This document shows, piece by piece, positions 44,278 to 53,967 of a stretch of DNA of 64,000 nt; positions within the stretch are counted from its first letter, which is position 1, and each line of letters opens with the position of its first letter. The stretch spans positions 1 through 64,000 of the forward strand of contig CAIMWE010000211.1 in assembly GCA_903845115.1 (NCBI GenBank), in the 5' to 3' direction. This DNA comes from an uncultured Acidobacteriota bacterium (GTDB lineage: Bacteria; Acidobacteriota; Thermoanaerobaculia; UBA5066). A program made the translations under genes and the position numbers. The notes beneath the pieces were generated by a model. It made no database searches, was not told where the DNA came from, and was given only the letters and a program-made list of their open reading frames with translations.

Positions 44278-47200
44278 TCAGTGCGGCTCCGTCGCCCCTC
44301 CGTGCGTCACCGCCTCGACCGGCATCATCCCCTTGCGCCTCTTCCGCGCCGCCGAGACCCCCTCGCTCCACTCCCGGAACTCCTCCATGTAGACGTAGAA
44401 GACCGGGGTGACGAAGAGCGTCAGGAGCTGCGAGAAGACGAGGCCTCCCACCACCGCCAGCCCCAGCGGCCGGCGCGACTCGGCGCCGGCGCCCAAGCCG
44501 AGGGCGATCGGGAGCGTCCCCATCAGGGCCGCCATCGTCGTCATCATGATCGGCCGGAAGCGGACGACGCAGGCGTCGAAGATCGCCGTGGGGGCGTCCT
44601 TCCCCTCGCGCCGCGCCTCGATCGCGAAGTCGACCATCATGATCCCGTTCTTCTTGACGAGGCCGACCAGCATGATGACGCCGACGAAGGCGTAGATCGA
44701 CAGCTCCACGTTGAAGACCAGCAGCGTCACGAGGGCGCCGAAGCCGGCGAACGGCAGGGCCGAGAGGATCGTCAGGGGGTGGAGGAAGCTCTCGTAGAGG
44801 ATCCCCAGCACCATGTAGATGACGAGGATCGCCACGAAGAGGAGGAGGCCGAGCCCCTTGAACGACGACTGGAAGGCCTGCGCGGTCCCCATGAAGCTCG
44901 TCTTCACCGAGGCGGGGAGCTCCTGCCGCGCCAGCTTGTCCACGGCGGCCACCGCGTCCCCGATCGCCGCCCCTTCCTTCAGGTTGAACGAGATGGTGAC
45001 GGCGGGGAGCTGCCCGGCATGGTTGACCGTGAGCGGCCCGGTCCCCTCCTTCATCCGCGCGACCGACGCCAGAGGGACGAGCCCCCCCTTCGCCGACCGG
45101 ACGTAGAGGAGCGAGAGGGCCGAGGGGTCCCGCTGGAACTGGGGCTGGACCTCCATGATCACCTGGTACTGGTTGTTCGGCGCGAAGATCGTCGAGATCT
45201 GCCTCGAGCCGTACGCCGTGTAGAGGGCGTCCTCGATCCGGGCGGCCGAGAGCCCGACGACAGCCGCCTTGTCGCGGTCGATGTCGATGACGACCTGCGG
45301 GTTCTTCAGCTGGAGGTCCGAGGTGACGTCCAGCAGCCCCGGGACCCCCTTCATCTTCTCCTCGAGCAGGGGGGCGTACCTGTAGAGCTCCTCCGTGTCG
45401 GGGTTCTGGAGGGTGTACTGGTACTGGCTCTTCGTCAGGTTGCCGCCGATCCGGATGGGGGGCGGGTTCTGCAGGAAGACGCGGATGCCCGGGATCTCCG
45501 CCAGCTTCGGGCGGAGGCGGGCGATGACCTGCTCGGGAGTGGCCTTCCGCTCGGACCGGGGCTTGAGCCGCCCGAAGATCGTCCCCGAGTTGTTGGCGTT
45601 GACGTTGTTGCCCCGGTTCCCGCAGTTCGACATGAACCCGGCGAAGGCCCCGTCCTCGGCGATGACCGTCGCGACCGCCTTCTGGTGCGTGACCATCGAA
45701 TCGAACGAGATCCCCTGGGCGGCCTCGGTGAAGCCGAAGAGCTGGCCGATGTCGTCGCTGGGGAGGAATCCCTTCGGAATCCGGACGAAGAGCCAGCCAG
45801 TGGCCAGGAGGACGAGGCCCGAGAAGGCCATCGTCGCCCGGCGGTGGCCGAGCGCCCAGCCGAGCCCCTTCTGGTAAACGTGGAGCATCCCGTCGAAGAA
45901 GCCCTCGAGGGCGTTGTAAACCCGCCCGTGCCGCTTCTGCTCCGCGTGGGGCTTGAGGAACCGGCTGCAGAGCATCGGGGTCAGGGAGAGCGAGACGAAG
46001 CCCGAGACGAGGATCGCGACGCCGATCGTGACGGCGAACTCCCGGAAGAGGCGGCCGACGATCCCCCCCATGAAGAGGACCGGGATGAAGACGGCGGCCA
46101 GCGAGATCGTCATGGAGAGGATGGTGAATCCGATCTCCTTGGAGGCCGCGAAGGACGCCTCCATCACTCCCTGCCCCAGCTCGATGTGCCGGACGATGTT
46201 CTCGAGCATGACGATGGCGTCGTCGACGACGAAGCCGACCGAGAGGGTGAGCGCCATCAGCGAGAGGTTGTCCAGCGAGTAGCCGAGGAGGTACATGACG
46301 GCGAAGGTGCCGGCGATCGAGAGGGGCAGCGCGAGGCTCGGGATGATCGTGGCCGACAGGTTCCGGAGGAAGAGGAAGATGACGAGGACGACCAGGGCGA
46401 GCGTCAGCAGGAGGGTGAACTGGACGTCGTCCACCGACTCGCGGATCGACTGCGACCGGTCGAAGAGGATGTCCAGCTTGGCGGAGGCCGGGATCTGCGT
46501 CTGGAACGTCGGGAGGAGCTTCTTGATCTCCTCGACGACCGCCACCGTGTTCGTCCCCGGCTGCTTCTGGACCGCCAGGACGACGGCCCGCTTCCGGTTG
46601 AACCAGGCGGCCGTCTTGTCGTTCTCCACGCTGTCGAGCGACTCCCCGATCTCCGAGAACTTCACCGGCGCCCCGTTCCGGTAGGCGACGGTCACCGGAC
46701 GGTAGTGGTCCGCCACCATCAGCTGGCCGGTCGCCTCCACCGTCATCGCCTGGCTGGACCCCCAGAGGGTCCCGGTCGGGAGGTTCACGTTGGCGGCCCG
46801 GATGGCGTCGGCCACCTCGTCGATCCCGATCCCCTTCGTCGCCAGGGCGAGCGGGTCGACCTGGAGGCGGACGGCGTACTTCTGCGAGCCGAAGACCTGC
46901 ACCTGCGCGACGCCGCTGACGGTGGAGATCCGCTGGGCCATGTTCGTCTGGGCGAACTCGTCGATCGTGGAGAGGGGGAGCGTCTCCGAGTGGAGCGCGA
47001 GGTAGAGGACCGGCTGGTCGGCCGGGTTGACCTTGAAGTAGACCGGCGGGGCCGGCATGTCGGGAGGGAGCTGCCGGGACGCGGCGGTGATCGCGGCCTG
47101 GACGTCCTGGGCCGCGGCGTCGATGTTCCGGTCGAGGGAGAACTGGAGGGTGATCTGCGTCAGGGCCAGGATCGACGACGAGGTCATCGAGTCGAGCCCG

Positions 47201-47424
47201 GCGATCGTCGTGAACTGCCGCTCGAGCGGAGTCGCCACGGCCGAGGCCATCGTCTCGGGGCTGGCCCCGGGGAGGCGCGCCATCACCTGGATCGTCGGGA
47301 AGTCGACGTTCGGGAGGTCGGAGACCGGCAGCAGCCGGTACCCCATGATCCCGAAGACGAGGATGGCCATCATGACGAGGGTCGTCATGACCGGCCGGCG
47401 GATGAAGAGGGCCGAGAGGTTCAC
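44278..47424 (-). CDS. RND multidrug efflux permease (AcrB/MdtB-like)
   Basis: A 1048-residue inner-membrane transporter starting at GTG 47424. It opens with LSALFIRRPVMTTLVMMAIL and NVDFPTIQVMARLPGASPET, the HAE1 pattern. The proton-relay Asp pair is in SVGFVVDDAIVMLENIVRHI and the relay Lys in LVGLVKKNGIMMVDFA. Two large periplasmic loops lie after helices 1 and 7, as usual. It exports hydrophobic or amphiphilic compounds across both membranes with the adaptor and outer-membrane protein encoded just upstream. Its start overlaps the adaptor stop by four bases. The operon is headed by a TetR regulator. Substrate range cannot be read from sequence. Confidence 0.96.
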   Translation of the reverse strand: MNLSALFIRRPVMTTLVMMAILVFGIMGYRLLPVSDLPNVDFPTIQVMARLPGASPETMASAVATPLERQFTTIAGLDSMTSSSILALTQITLQFSLDRNIDAAAQDVQAAITAASRQLPPDMPAPPVYFKVNPADQPVLYLALHSETLPLSTIDEFAQTNMAQRISTVSGVAQVQVFGSQKYAVRLQVDPLALATKGIGIDEVADAIRAANVNLPTGTLWGSSQAMTVEATGQLMVADHYRPVTVAYRNGAPVKFSEIGESLDSVENDKTAAWFNRKRAVVLAVQKQPGTNTVAVVEEIKKLLPTFQTQIPASAKLDILFDRSQSIRESVDDVQFTLLLTLALVVLVIFLFLRNLSATIIPSLALPLSIAGTFAVMYLLGYSLDNLSLMALTLSVGFVVDDAIVMLENIVRHIELGQGVMEASFAASKEIGFTILSMTISLAAVFIPVLFMGGIVGRLFREFAVTIGVAILVSGFVSLSLTPMLCSRFLKPHAEQKRHGRVYNALEGFFDGMLHVYQKGLGWALGHRRATMAFSGLVLLATGWLFVRIPKGFLPSDDIGQLFGFTEAAQGISFDSMVTHQKAVATVIAEDGAFAGFMSNCGNRGNNVNANNSGTIFGRLKPRSERKATPEQVIARLRPKLAEIPGIRVFLQNPPPIRIGGNLTKSQYQYTLQNPDTEELYRYAPLLEEKMKGVPGLLDVTSDLQLKNPQVVIDIDRDKAAVVGLSAARIEDALYTAYGSRQISTIFAPNNQYQVIMEVQPQFQRDPSALSLLYVRSAKGGLVPLASVARMKEGTGPLTVNHAGQLPAVTISFNLKEGAAIGDAVAAVDKLARQELPASVKTSFMGTAQAFQSSFKGLGLLLFVAILVIYMVLGILYESFLHPLTILSALPFAGFGALVTLLVFNVELSIYAFVGVIMLVGLVKKNGIMMVDFAIEARREGKDAPTAIFDACVVRFRPIMMTTMAALMGTLPIALGLGAGAESRRPLGLAVVGGLVFSQLLTLFVTPVFYVYMEEFREWSEGVSAARKRRKGMMPVEAVTHGGATEPH

Positions 47425-48572
47425 CTCTTCGCCCCCCCGGCGGGCGGATCGGTCTCCCGAGCCGGCTTGACGCCGGGGACGTCTTCCTTGATCGAGACCC
47501 GGACCCCGGGGGCGAGGCGGATCTGGCCGTCCACGGCGACGGTCTCGCCCGGCTCCAGCCCCCTGGAGACGACGGTGAGGCTCTTCCAGTTCCGGACGAC
47601 GGTGACCGGGCGGAGGTCGGCCGTCCGGTCTTCCTTCACGACGAAGACGTAGGTCCCCACCTGTCCTTTCTGGATGGCGTCCGTCGGGACCACCGTGACC
47701 GCGGCGTCCGTCGCGAGGTTGAGGGCCACCTGGGCGAACTGGCCCGGCCAGAGGGCCCGGTCCCGGTTGGCAAAGGTCGCCTTGAGGGTGATGGTCCCGG
47801 TCGTCGGGTCGACCGCGTTGTCGACGAAGGTCAGCTCGCCCTCGTGGGGCGCGCCTCCCGGCGGGGTGGCGGTGACCCTCAGCGCCCCTTCCCGAGACCG
47901 GGCCTTCACGTCGCCGAGGACCCGCTCCGGGACCGCGAACGAGACGCGGACCGGCTCGATCTGGTTCAGGACGACGAGCGCCCGGTCGTCCCCGGCCTTC
48001 ACGACGTTCCCCGCGTAGACGAGGAGGCTCCCGGCCCTCCCGGCCACGGGCGATTCGATCTGGCAGTAGGCGAGGTTCAGCCGCGCCTGCTCCACTGCCG
48101 CCTCGTCGCCGACGACGGTGGCCTTCAGGGCCGCGCTGTTGGCGCGCGCGCCGTCGAGCTGCTCCTGGGTGACGTACTCCTTCTTGATCAGCTCCTCGTA
48201 CCGCGCGAGCGTCCGCTCGGCCTCGGCCTGCCGCGCCCGGTCCCGCTCGAGGCTCGCCTTCGCCTGGGCGAGGGCCGCCTCGAAGGGCCGGGCGTCGATC
48301 TGGAAGAGGAGCTGCCCCGCGGAGACGTCCTCCCCTTCCTGGAACCCGACCTTCAGGATCACGCCGCCGACCTGCGGCTTCACGGAGACGATGGAGCTCG
48401 CCTCCACGTGCCCGACGGCCGCCACCTCGAGCGGAACCGCCTGGCGAGCCACCTTCGCCACCCGGACCGGAGCGTCGGCAGGGGGAAGCTTCTTGGCCGC
48501 CCCCCCACCGCACGCGGAGAGGACGAACGAGAGCGCGACGGCGCCCGGGACGAGGACCTTGTTCGGCGTCAT
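47421..48572 (-). CDS. RND periplasmic adaptor (membrane fusion protein), lipoprotein
   Basis: A 383-residue protein with a lipobox (ALSFVLSAC). Domains follow the usual order: barrel-sandwich half (VSVKPQVGGVILKVGFQEGE, QLLFQIDARPFEAALAQAKA), alpha-helical hairpin (about 105-165), the second lipoyl half (YCQIESPVAGRAGSLLVYAG), beta-barrel and membrane-proximal domain to the C-terminus. It bridges the RND pump and the TolC-like protein. The ATG overlaps the stop of the TolC gene, and its own stop overlaps the pump GTG, so stoichiometric coupled translation is likely. Confidence 0.95.
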   Translation of the reverse strand: MTPNKVLVPGAVALSFVLSACGGGAAKKLPPADAPVRVAKVARQAVPLEVAAVGHVEASSIVSVKPQVGGVILKVGFQEGEDVSAGQLLFQIDARPFEAALAQAKASLERDRARQAEAERTLARYEELIKKEYVTQEQLDGARANSAALKATVVGDEAAVEQARLNLAYCQIESPVAGRAGSLLVYAGNVVKAGDDRALVVLNQIEPVRVSFAVPERVLGDVKARSREGALRVTATPPGGAPHEGELTFVDNAVDPTTGTITLKATFANRDRALWPGQFAQVALNLATDAAVTVVPTDAIQKGQVGTYVFVVKEDRTADLRPVTVVRNWKSLTVVSRGLEPGETVAVDGQIRLAPGVRVSIKEDVPGVKPARETDPPAGGAKR

Positions 48573-50026
48573 GGCGTGTCCTTCTTCAGCTGCGGAATCG
48601 AGGGGAGCCCCAGGGCCCCGGCGTCGTGGGCGAGCTGGGCGAGGGTGACGAGGAAGCTGGCGCGCGCCTGGACGTCGGTGGAACGGGCGCCGGCCAGCGC
48701 CGACTCGGCGGCGAGAAGGTCCAGGATGCTCCCCACTCCCGCCTTGTACCGTCCGAGGGCTACCTCCTCCGACTCCTGGGCGCTTCCGAGGAGGTCCTTG
48801 GCAGCCCGAATCTTCTGCGCCGCGGTCTGGACCGAGTAGTAGCCCGACCAGATCTGGAGGCCGACCTGCTGGGCGAGGCTCTCGGTGAACGCGTCGGCGG
48901 CCTTCGCGTCCTCTTCCGCCCTCCTCGCGTCGTAGCTCTTCTGGAAACCGGTGAAGACCGGCCAGCGGAGGAAGAGGCCCGCCGAGTAGTTGTCCCCGAA
49001 GGACGTGACGGCGTCGGTTCCCTGGAAGTAGGCGCGGTTGTAGCCGGCGTTGCCCGAGAGGCTCGGCAGGGCGCCGGCCTTCACCGCCCTCGCCCGGCTC
49101 CAGAGGGAGGCCGCCCTGGACCGGGACGCGGCCAGGTCGGGGCGATCGGCGGCGGCCCGGGCGACCAGGTCGTCGACGCTGGGAGTCGACCCTTCCAGCC
49201 TCAGGCCGTCCGGCAGGTCGGTGACGTCGACCGGCACGTTGGCCGGAACGCCCAGCGAGGTCGCCAGGGCCCCCCGCGTCGTCTCGATCTGCCCGCGCGC
49301 CGACTCCACGTCGAACTTCCGCTGCGAGACGGTCGTCCTCGCCTGCAGGACGTCCGCGATGGTCGCCACACCGGCCCGCCGCCGCTCCTCGGCGGCCGTC
49401 AGGCTCTCCTCCGCCGCCTTCAGGCTCGACTCGCTGGCCAGCAGGAGGGCCCGGGCCGCCTGGTACCGATAGTAGGAATCCTGCACCAGGAGGACGACGT
49501 CGGCCACGGCGGCGTTGTGGGTGAAGTCCGCGGCGTAGAGCGCCTGCCGGGCCGCTTCCACGTCGGCCGACCGGGCGCCGAAGTCGAAGAGGATCCAGTT
49601 GAGGGCCGCCGACGGGCCGTAGGTCGTCAGGATCGCCTCCGCTTTGCCGCCGAGGGAGACCGTCTTCCCGCGGTTCGCCGCGGCGTCGATCTCCACGATG
49701 GGCCAGAAGAGGGCCTGCCGGCTCCCGACGTCCGCCGCCGCGCTCCGCGCGAGGCGCCAGCTCCGGTGCGTGAGCGGGTTCGTGGAGAGGGCGACGTCGA
49801 CCGCCTCGGCGAGCGAGATCGTGCGCTTCCCGGAGAGAAGCTCCGGCGGGATACCCGCGGGCGTCGCGGGCGGCGGCGACGGCCGGACCGCCTCGGGCGG
49901 GGGAGCCCAGGTCTTGCCGGGCGACGCGGGGGCGGACCGGTCGACGAACTCGGACGGCCGGGTGACGGAGCAGCCGGCCAGCAGGCCGCCGGCGAGCGCG
50001 AGGGGCAAGAGCGCCCGCCTCCTCAT
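48569..50026 (-). CDS. TolC-family outer-membrane efflux lipoprotein
   Basis: A 485-residue protein starting at the ATG at 50026, with a lipobox (LALAGGLLAGCS). Two tandem OEP repeats follow: TISLAEAVDVALSTNPLTHR, the helical barrel segments (ADVVLLVQDSYYRYQAARAL, RRRAGVATIADVLQARTTVS) and in the second repeat LPSLSGNAGYNRAYFQG and RYKAGVGSILDLLAAESALA. It forms the trimeric outer-membrane channel of the pump. A Pro-rich stretch follows the lipid anchor. The gene lies between the TetR regulator and the adaptor with four-base overlaps on both sides. Confidence 0.94.
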   Translation of the reverse strand: MRRRALLPLALAGGLLAGCSVTRPSEFVDRSAPASPGKTWAPPPEAVRPSPPPATPAGIPPELLSGKRTISLAEAVDVALSTNPLTHRSWRLARSAAADVGSRQALFWPIVEIDAAANRGKTVSLGGKAEAILTTYGPSAALNWILFDFGARSADVEAARQALYAADFTHNAAVADVVLLVQDSYYRYQAARALLLASESSLKAAEESLTAAEERRRAGVATIADVLQARTTVSQRKFDVESARGQIETTRGALATSLGVPANVPVDVTDLPDGLRLEGSTPSVDDLVARAAADRPDLAASRSRAASLWSRARAVKAGALPSLSGNAGYNRAYFQGTDAVTSFGDNYSAGLFLRWPVFTGFQKSYDARRAEEDAKAADAFTESLAQQVGLQIWSGYYSVQTAAQKIRAAKDLLGSAQESEEVALGRYKAGVGSILDLLAAESALAGARSTDVQARASFLVTLAQLAHDAGALGLPSIPQLKKDTP

Positions 50027-50604
50027 CGCGTCCCCGTCCCGACGCCGCGGAGGAAGAGGTCCGCGATCTGGACGGCGTACGTCGACGCCGTCTCCGAGTC
50101 GCGGTGGTAGGCCAGGGCGGACCGGACCATCCCGAGGAAGAGGTTCGCGGCGACTCTCGAATCGACCGCCCGGAAGGCGCCCGCCTCCACGCCCTTCTCG
50201 ATCGTCTCCTGCACGATCCGCTCGAGGTCGGCCCTCTTCCGCCGCACGGCCCGGTCCCGGTCCAAGAGCAGCTTCTCGTCCCGGTGAAGAAGCATGTAGA
50301 ACGGCCGGCGATTCCAGAACAGCTTCAGGACGTCGGCGGCGATCCGCTGGATCCGGTCCTCGGGCGTGCACTCCGGCGGGGCCGGCACCGGGAACGCTTT
50401 CGACAGCTGGTCGAAACCCCGCATCAGCGTGGCGAAGTAGAGCTCGTCCTTCGTCCTGAAATAGCGGTAGATCGTCCCCTTCCCGACCCCCGCCTCGGCG
50501 GCGATCTCGTCCGTGAGGACCGCGTGGAAGTCCTTGCGGGAGAAGACCTCCGCCGCGGCATCGAGGATCACGAGCCGCTTCTCTTCCGTCAGCTTTCTTG
50601 CCAT
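50023..50604 (-). CDS. TetR-family transcriptional regulator of the efflux operon
   Basis: A 193-residue protein with the TetR helix-turn-helix in EIAAEAGVGKGTIYRYFRTK (about residues 30-55), and an all-helical ligand domain (RRPFYMLLHRDEKLLLDRDR, VAANLFLGMVRSALAYHRDS). It is the first gene of the four-gene efflux operon, and its stop overlaps the TolC start. It probably represses the whole operon until a pump substrate binds. A near-palindrome centred 26 bases upstream is the likely operator. There is no ribosome site before the ATG and a TATATT lies eight bases upstream, so the transcript may be almost leaderless. Confidence 0.93.
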   Translation of the reverse strand: MARKLTEEKRLVILDAAAEVFSRKDFHAVLTDEIAAEAGVGKGTIYRYFRTKDELYFATLMRGFDQLSKAFPVPAPPECTPEDRIQRIAADVLKLFWNRRPFYMLLHRDEKLLLDRDRAVRRKRADLERIVQETIEKGVEAGAFRAVDSRVAANLFLGMVRSALAYHRDSETASTYAVQIADLFLRGVGTGTR

Positions 50605-50622
50605 GGCGCGGCAATATAACTG

Positions 50623-50638
50623 AACTGACCGGTCCGTT
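50623..50638. promoter_or_regulatory. Putative TetR operator: AACTGACC/GGTCCGTT near-palindrome
   Basis: Sixteen bases with two-fold symmetry at 50630/50631; seven of eight base pairs match. GACC-GGTC cores are frequent in operators of TetR/AcrR-type efflux regulators. It lies between the TetR start and the end of the phosphoesterase gene, upstream of a TATATT element on the minus strand (50618-50613). Binding is inferred from symmetry and position. Confidence 0.6.
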
Positions 50639-50641
50639 CCC

Positions 50642-52024
50642 TTATTTTCCGGCGGCCGGCCTCCCCGGGCTGGCGTATTCCGTGCGTCCCGCGCCGTCCT
50701 TCCGCAGCTCGAAGGAGTCCACCAGGGTCCCGACCACGTCCCACGACTCGTATCGCAGCCGGTCCGGGCCGACGTCGACCACCTGGTACATCTGGGACGC
50801 GTCGAGAGTCACGGCCATCAGGTCGTCGAACTGTGGGTTCTTCACGTGAGTCTTCGGGCCGCTCGTCATGATCGTGTAGACGGTTCCGGGAGCCTTCGGG
50901 TCGACGATCCGGCCGCCTGCCAGCTTCGGCGTGCGCCCATAGCGGTGGTTGTGGCCCGCGAGGACGAGGTCCACGTGGTAGCGGTCGAAGATCGGGAGGA
51001 AGACCTTCCGGAGCTCCTCGAAGTCGACCGCCTTGGCCACCATGTAGAGCGGGTTGTGCATGATGACGACGGTCCAGCGATTCGGGTTGTTCTTCAGCTG
51101 CTCCTCGAGCCAGGCAGGCTGGGCGTCGTAGAGCAGCTTCTTGACCGACTCGGAAAAATTCTCTTCCGCGTAAACATTCGCCTCGAGCGAGAGAAAACGG
51201 ACCCCCTGGTAGTCGAGCGACCAGACCGTGTCCCTCAGGGTCTCGAAACCCTTCGGTCCGTTCCCGGGGGCCGTCAGGTGGGCGCGCCAGGTCGGCTGGA
51301 CGCCGACGACCGTTCCCTTCTCGGGGTCGGTGGGGGGCCGGTGCAAGTCGTGATTCCCCGGCGTCGCCAGGAACGGCATCGTCGTCCCGATGAACCCCAG
51401 GGCGTACGCGAATTCGCTCCAGCGGGCGTCGTCCCACCCGTCCGACGTGATGTCCCCGACGCTCAGGATGAAGCGGGCGTCCGGGGCGTGAGCGTAGGCT
51501 CCCCGGACGGCCCGCGACCAGAGCGACTTCAGCCCATCCTGGGCGTCGCCGAGGGCCAGGAACCGGAATGGCTTCGAGGCCGCGGAGGCCGTCCGGAAGT
51601 GGCTCCACTCGCTCCAGACGGCGCCGTCGCCCACCCGGTAGGCGTAGGTGGTCTCGGGCGAGAGCCCTTCGAAGATCGCCCTGTAGTGGTAAGCGTTCGC
51701 CCCTTTCGCGAGGTCGAGCTTCGAGGTCGCGGCCGGCACGCTCCGCGCGTCCTTCTGGAAGTCGGCCGTCGGGCCGGCCGGAGCGATCTCGGCCCGGGGC
51801 GTCTCCACCGCGAGCGACGTCCGCCAGGTGACCGCGAGGGACCGAGCCGGGTCGGAGACGAAGCCGAGGATGATCCTCTCCGGCACCTTGCCGGGGGTCT
51901 GGAGCGACAGGGGGAAGTCCCCTCCGGTGGAAGGGAGAGACGGAGCGGGGTGGGCCCGCAGCAGGAGCGCCGCGGCCAGGGAGAGAGAGGTCAACAGGCG
52001 GTACTTCCAGCATCTGGTCTTCAT
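50642..52024 (-). CDS. Secreted metallophosphoesterase, purple-acid-phosphatase-like
   Basis: A 460-residue protein starting at the ATG at 52024, with a signal peptide (YRLLTSLSLAAALLL to about 30). A fibronectin-like N-domain, as in purple acid phosphatases, runs to about residue 150 (IILGFVSDPARSLAVTWRTS, YHYRAIFEGLSPETTYAYRV). The metal-ligand blocks of the phosphoesterase follow in order: LALGDAQDG, SVGDITSDGWDD, TPGNHDLHR, VVIMHNPLY and LVLAGHNHRYGR. It would hydrolyse phosphate esters in the periplasm or outside the cell. It is divergent from an alkaline-phosphatase-family gene with 123 bases between, so both may serve phosphate scavenging. Confidence 0.92.
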   Translation of the reverse strand: MKTRCWKYRLLTSLSLAAALLLRAHPAPSLPSTGGDFPLSLQTPGKVPERIILGFVSDPARSLAVTWRTSLAVETPRAEIAPAGPTADFQKDARSVPAATSKLDLAKGANAYHYRAIFEGLSPETTYAYRVGDGAVWSEWSHFRTASAASKPFRFLALGDAQDGLKSLWSRAVRGAYAHAPDARFILSVGDITSDGWDDARWSEFAYALGFIGTTMPFLATPGNHDLHRPPTDPEKGTVVGVQPTWRAHLTAPGNGPKGFETLRDTVWSLDYQGVRFLSLEANVYAEENFSESVKKLLYDAQPAWLEEQLKNNPNRWTVVIMHNPLYMVAKAVDFEELRKVFLPIFDRYHVDLVLAGHNHRYGRTPKLAGGRIVDPKAPGTVYTIMTSGPKTHVKNPQFDDLMAVTLDASQMYQVVDVGPDRLRYESWDVVGTLVDSFELRKDGAGRTEYASPGRPAAGK

Positions 52025-52147
52025 CCGGTCACGCTCCTCCTCGAGGTTCTCGCGCGAGTCTGAGACCTCCGGGCGAACGCCGTCAACGCGGCCCCGCCAG
52101 CGGTCTCTATTCCGTTCGTCCGGCCCCCGGGTGGGAGAATCCCCGCG

Positions 52148-53938
52148 ATGAACCTCCGCCGCCGGTCCCTCGAATGGCTCCTCTCCCTCCCCGTGGCCGC
52201 CTTCGCCTTCGCCGCGCCCTCGGCGCCGCCCCCCGCCTCGCCGGCAGCGTCTTCCGGCGGGGAGCGCCTCCCGAAGCTGGCCGTCATCATCTCCGTCGAC
52301 GGCATGGGCTGGGAGCGCCTGTCCGGCTACCGCCCGTATTTCACGGAGGGCCTCCGGCGCCTCCTCGACGAAGGGCACGTGGAGCAGGAATCTCGCTACC
52401 GGCACCTGAACACCGAGACGGCCCCTGGTCACGCGGCGCTCGGGACGGGTGCCCCGCCGCGAGTCACCGGGATCGTCGGGAATTTCTGGTACGGGACGAA
52501 GGCGGACGGCTCGCTCGGCGAGATCCCCGGCACGAATCAGACCGTCATCGACCCGGCGACGGGCGAGAAGAGCGTCTTGCCGGGCCCGGGCAACCTCAGG
52601 ATCCCCACACTCGGGGACCGCCTGGTGGAGAAATACCCGGGCTCGCGCGTGGTGGCGATCTCCGGGAAGGACCGCGGGGCGATCTTCCTGGCCGGCCGCA
52701 ATTCCCACCACTCGGTCTACTGGTGGGATACCGAGACCGGCCGTTTCAGGAGCTCCGCCGCGTACGACACGAATTCGCGACCGGGCTCCGTCGTCGCCGG
52801 GATCGTCACGAAGTTCAACAAGAGCCGGGCCGGAGGCCGGCTCCCCGGCCGGTTCGGCCTCACCTGGAAGAAGCTCGTGACCCCCGTTCCGCCCGGCGTC
52901 GACGAGAAGACGGCCCGGCCCGTGCCGGCGGCCGAGATGGCTCCGTACCAGCTGCCGATCATGGGGCTCGGCTGGGACCACGACCTGACGAAGCACCACT
53001 CGGGTTACTTCGGAGGCATCTTCTCCAGTCCCTTCATCGACGAGCTGGTGGCCGACCTCGCCGTCGAGGTCCTCGCCGACAAGACGCTCGCCCTGGGACT
53101 CCGTGCCGATCCGGACCTCCTCTGCCTCTCGTTCTCGGGGCAGGACGGCGTCTCGCACAACTACGGATCCGAGTCCGAGGAGAACCTCGACCTCCTTCGC
53201 CGCCTGGACCTACAGATCGGCCGCGTTCTCCAGGAGCTCGAGCGGGCGCTTCCCGGAAAGGTCGTCGTGGCGCTCTCCGCCGACCACGGCATCTCGCCGA
53301 TCCCGGAGGCCGCCAAGCAACGCGATCCCCGGTTCAAGGGGGGGCGTGTGCCCTGGGGGACCTACGCCAACGTCCCGTTCCTCGCCCGCCTCAACCGCGC
53401 GGTGGACGACGCCCTCTGCCTTCCCGAAGGGTCCAGGCCCATCTTCGGAGTGGAGGGATTCAACCTGCGGTACGACCTGCCGAAGCTCCCGATGATCCTC
53501 TCCGTCGAGGGGGCGTGCGGCGCCGCGGGACGGCCGGTCACGCGGGAGGACGTGGATCGCGTCCTCCCCGGGGTGGTCGGGCGGCTCTGGCACGAGGAGT
53601 TCTCCGGCGTCCTCCTCGCGTCGCGGAAGGACGCCTGGGACGCAAAGGACCCGGCGGTGGAGTTCGCCCGCAACGCCTACGACGCCGAGAGGACCGGAGA
53701 GGCCCAGCTCGTTCCGAGGCCCGGCGTCATGATGGGCTGGGACCCCGCGCGCGGGAGCTCGCACGGGTCGCATCAGGAACCCGACATCCACGTCCCGCTG
53801 ATCTTCTGGGGCGCCGGGATTCCCCGGAAGGTCTCCGCCGTCCCTTCCGCCCCGTACGACCTCGCCCCGACGCTCGGGGCCCTCCTCGGAGTCCAGGTCC
53901 CGGACGCGGTCGGACGGGCGCTGCTGCCGGCGCGGTAG
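52148..53938 (+). CDS. Secreted alkaline phosphatase-superfamily protein (PafA/nucleotide pyrophosphatase-like)
   Basis: A 596-residue protein with an N-terminal signal to about residue 25 (LLSLPVAAFAFAAP). The metal site opens with LAVIISVDGMGW; the nucleophile Thr is in HLNTETAPGHAALGTG, matching the T-x-P-G-H-A pattern of PafA-type phosphatases. Later ligands are in LSFSGQDGVSHNYG, VVALSADHGISPIPE and, near the end, GSSHGSHQEPDIHVPLIFWG. These enzymes cleave phosphate monoesters in the periplasm. A GGGAG lies eight bases before the ATG. It shares a divergent promoter region with the phosphoesterase gene. Confidence 0.92.
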   Translation: MNLRRRSLEWLLSLPVAAFAFAAPSAPPPASPAASSGGERLPKLAVIISVDGMGWERLSGYRPYFTEGLRRLLDEGHVEQESRYRHLNTETAPGHAALGTGAPPRVTGIVGNFWYGTKADGSLGEIPGTNQTVIDPATGEKSVLPGPGNLRIPTLGDRLVEKYPGSRVVAISGKDRGAIFLAGRNSHHSVYWWDTETGRFRSSAAYDTNSRPGSVVAGIVTKFNKSRAGGRLPGRFGLTWKKLVTPVPPGVDEKTARPVPAAEMAPYQLPIMGLGWDHDLTKHHSGYFGGIFSSPFIDELVADLAVEVLADKTLALGLRADPDLLCLSFSGQDGVSHNYGSESEENLDLLRRLDLQIGRVLQELERALPGKVVVALSADHGISPIPEAAKQRDPRFKGGRVPWGTYANVPFLARLNRAVDDALCLPEGSRPIFGVEGFNLRYDLPKLPMILSVEGACGAAGRPVTREDVDRVLPGVVGRLWHEEFSGVLLASRKDAWDAKDPAVEFARNAYDAERTGEAQLVPRPGVMMGWDPARGSSHGSHQEPDIHVPLIFWGAGIPRKVSAVPSAPYDLAPTLGALLGVQVPDAVGRALLPAR

Positions 53939-53967
53939 GCGGGAGCGGAAGAGTCGCCGGCCGGTCC

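Noticed and set aside
44281-47652. 1123-residue plus-strand open frame opposite the RND pump
   Set aside because: Shadow frame rich in Arg, Asp and His; the pump on the other strand is complete.
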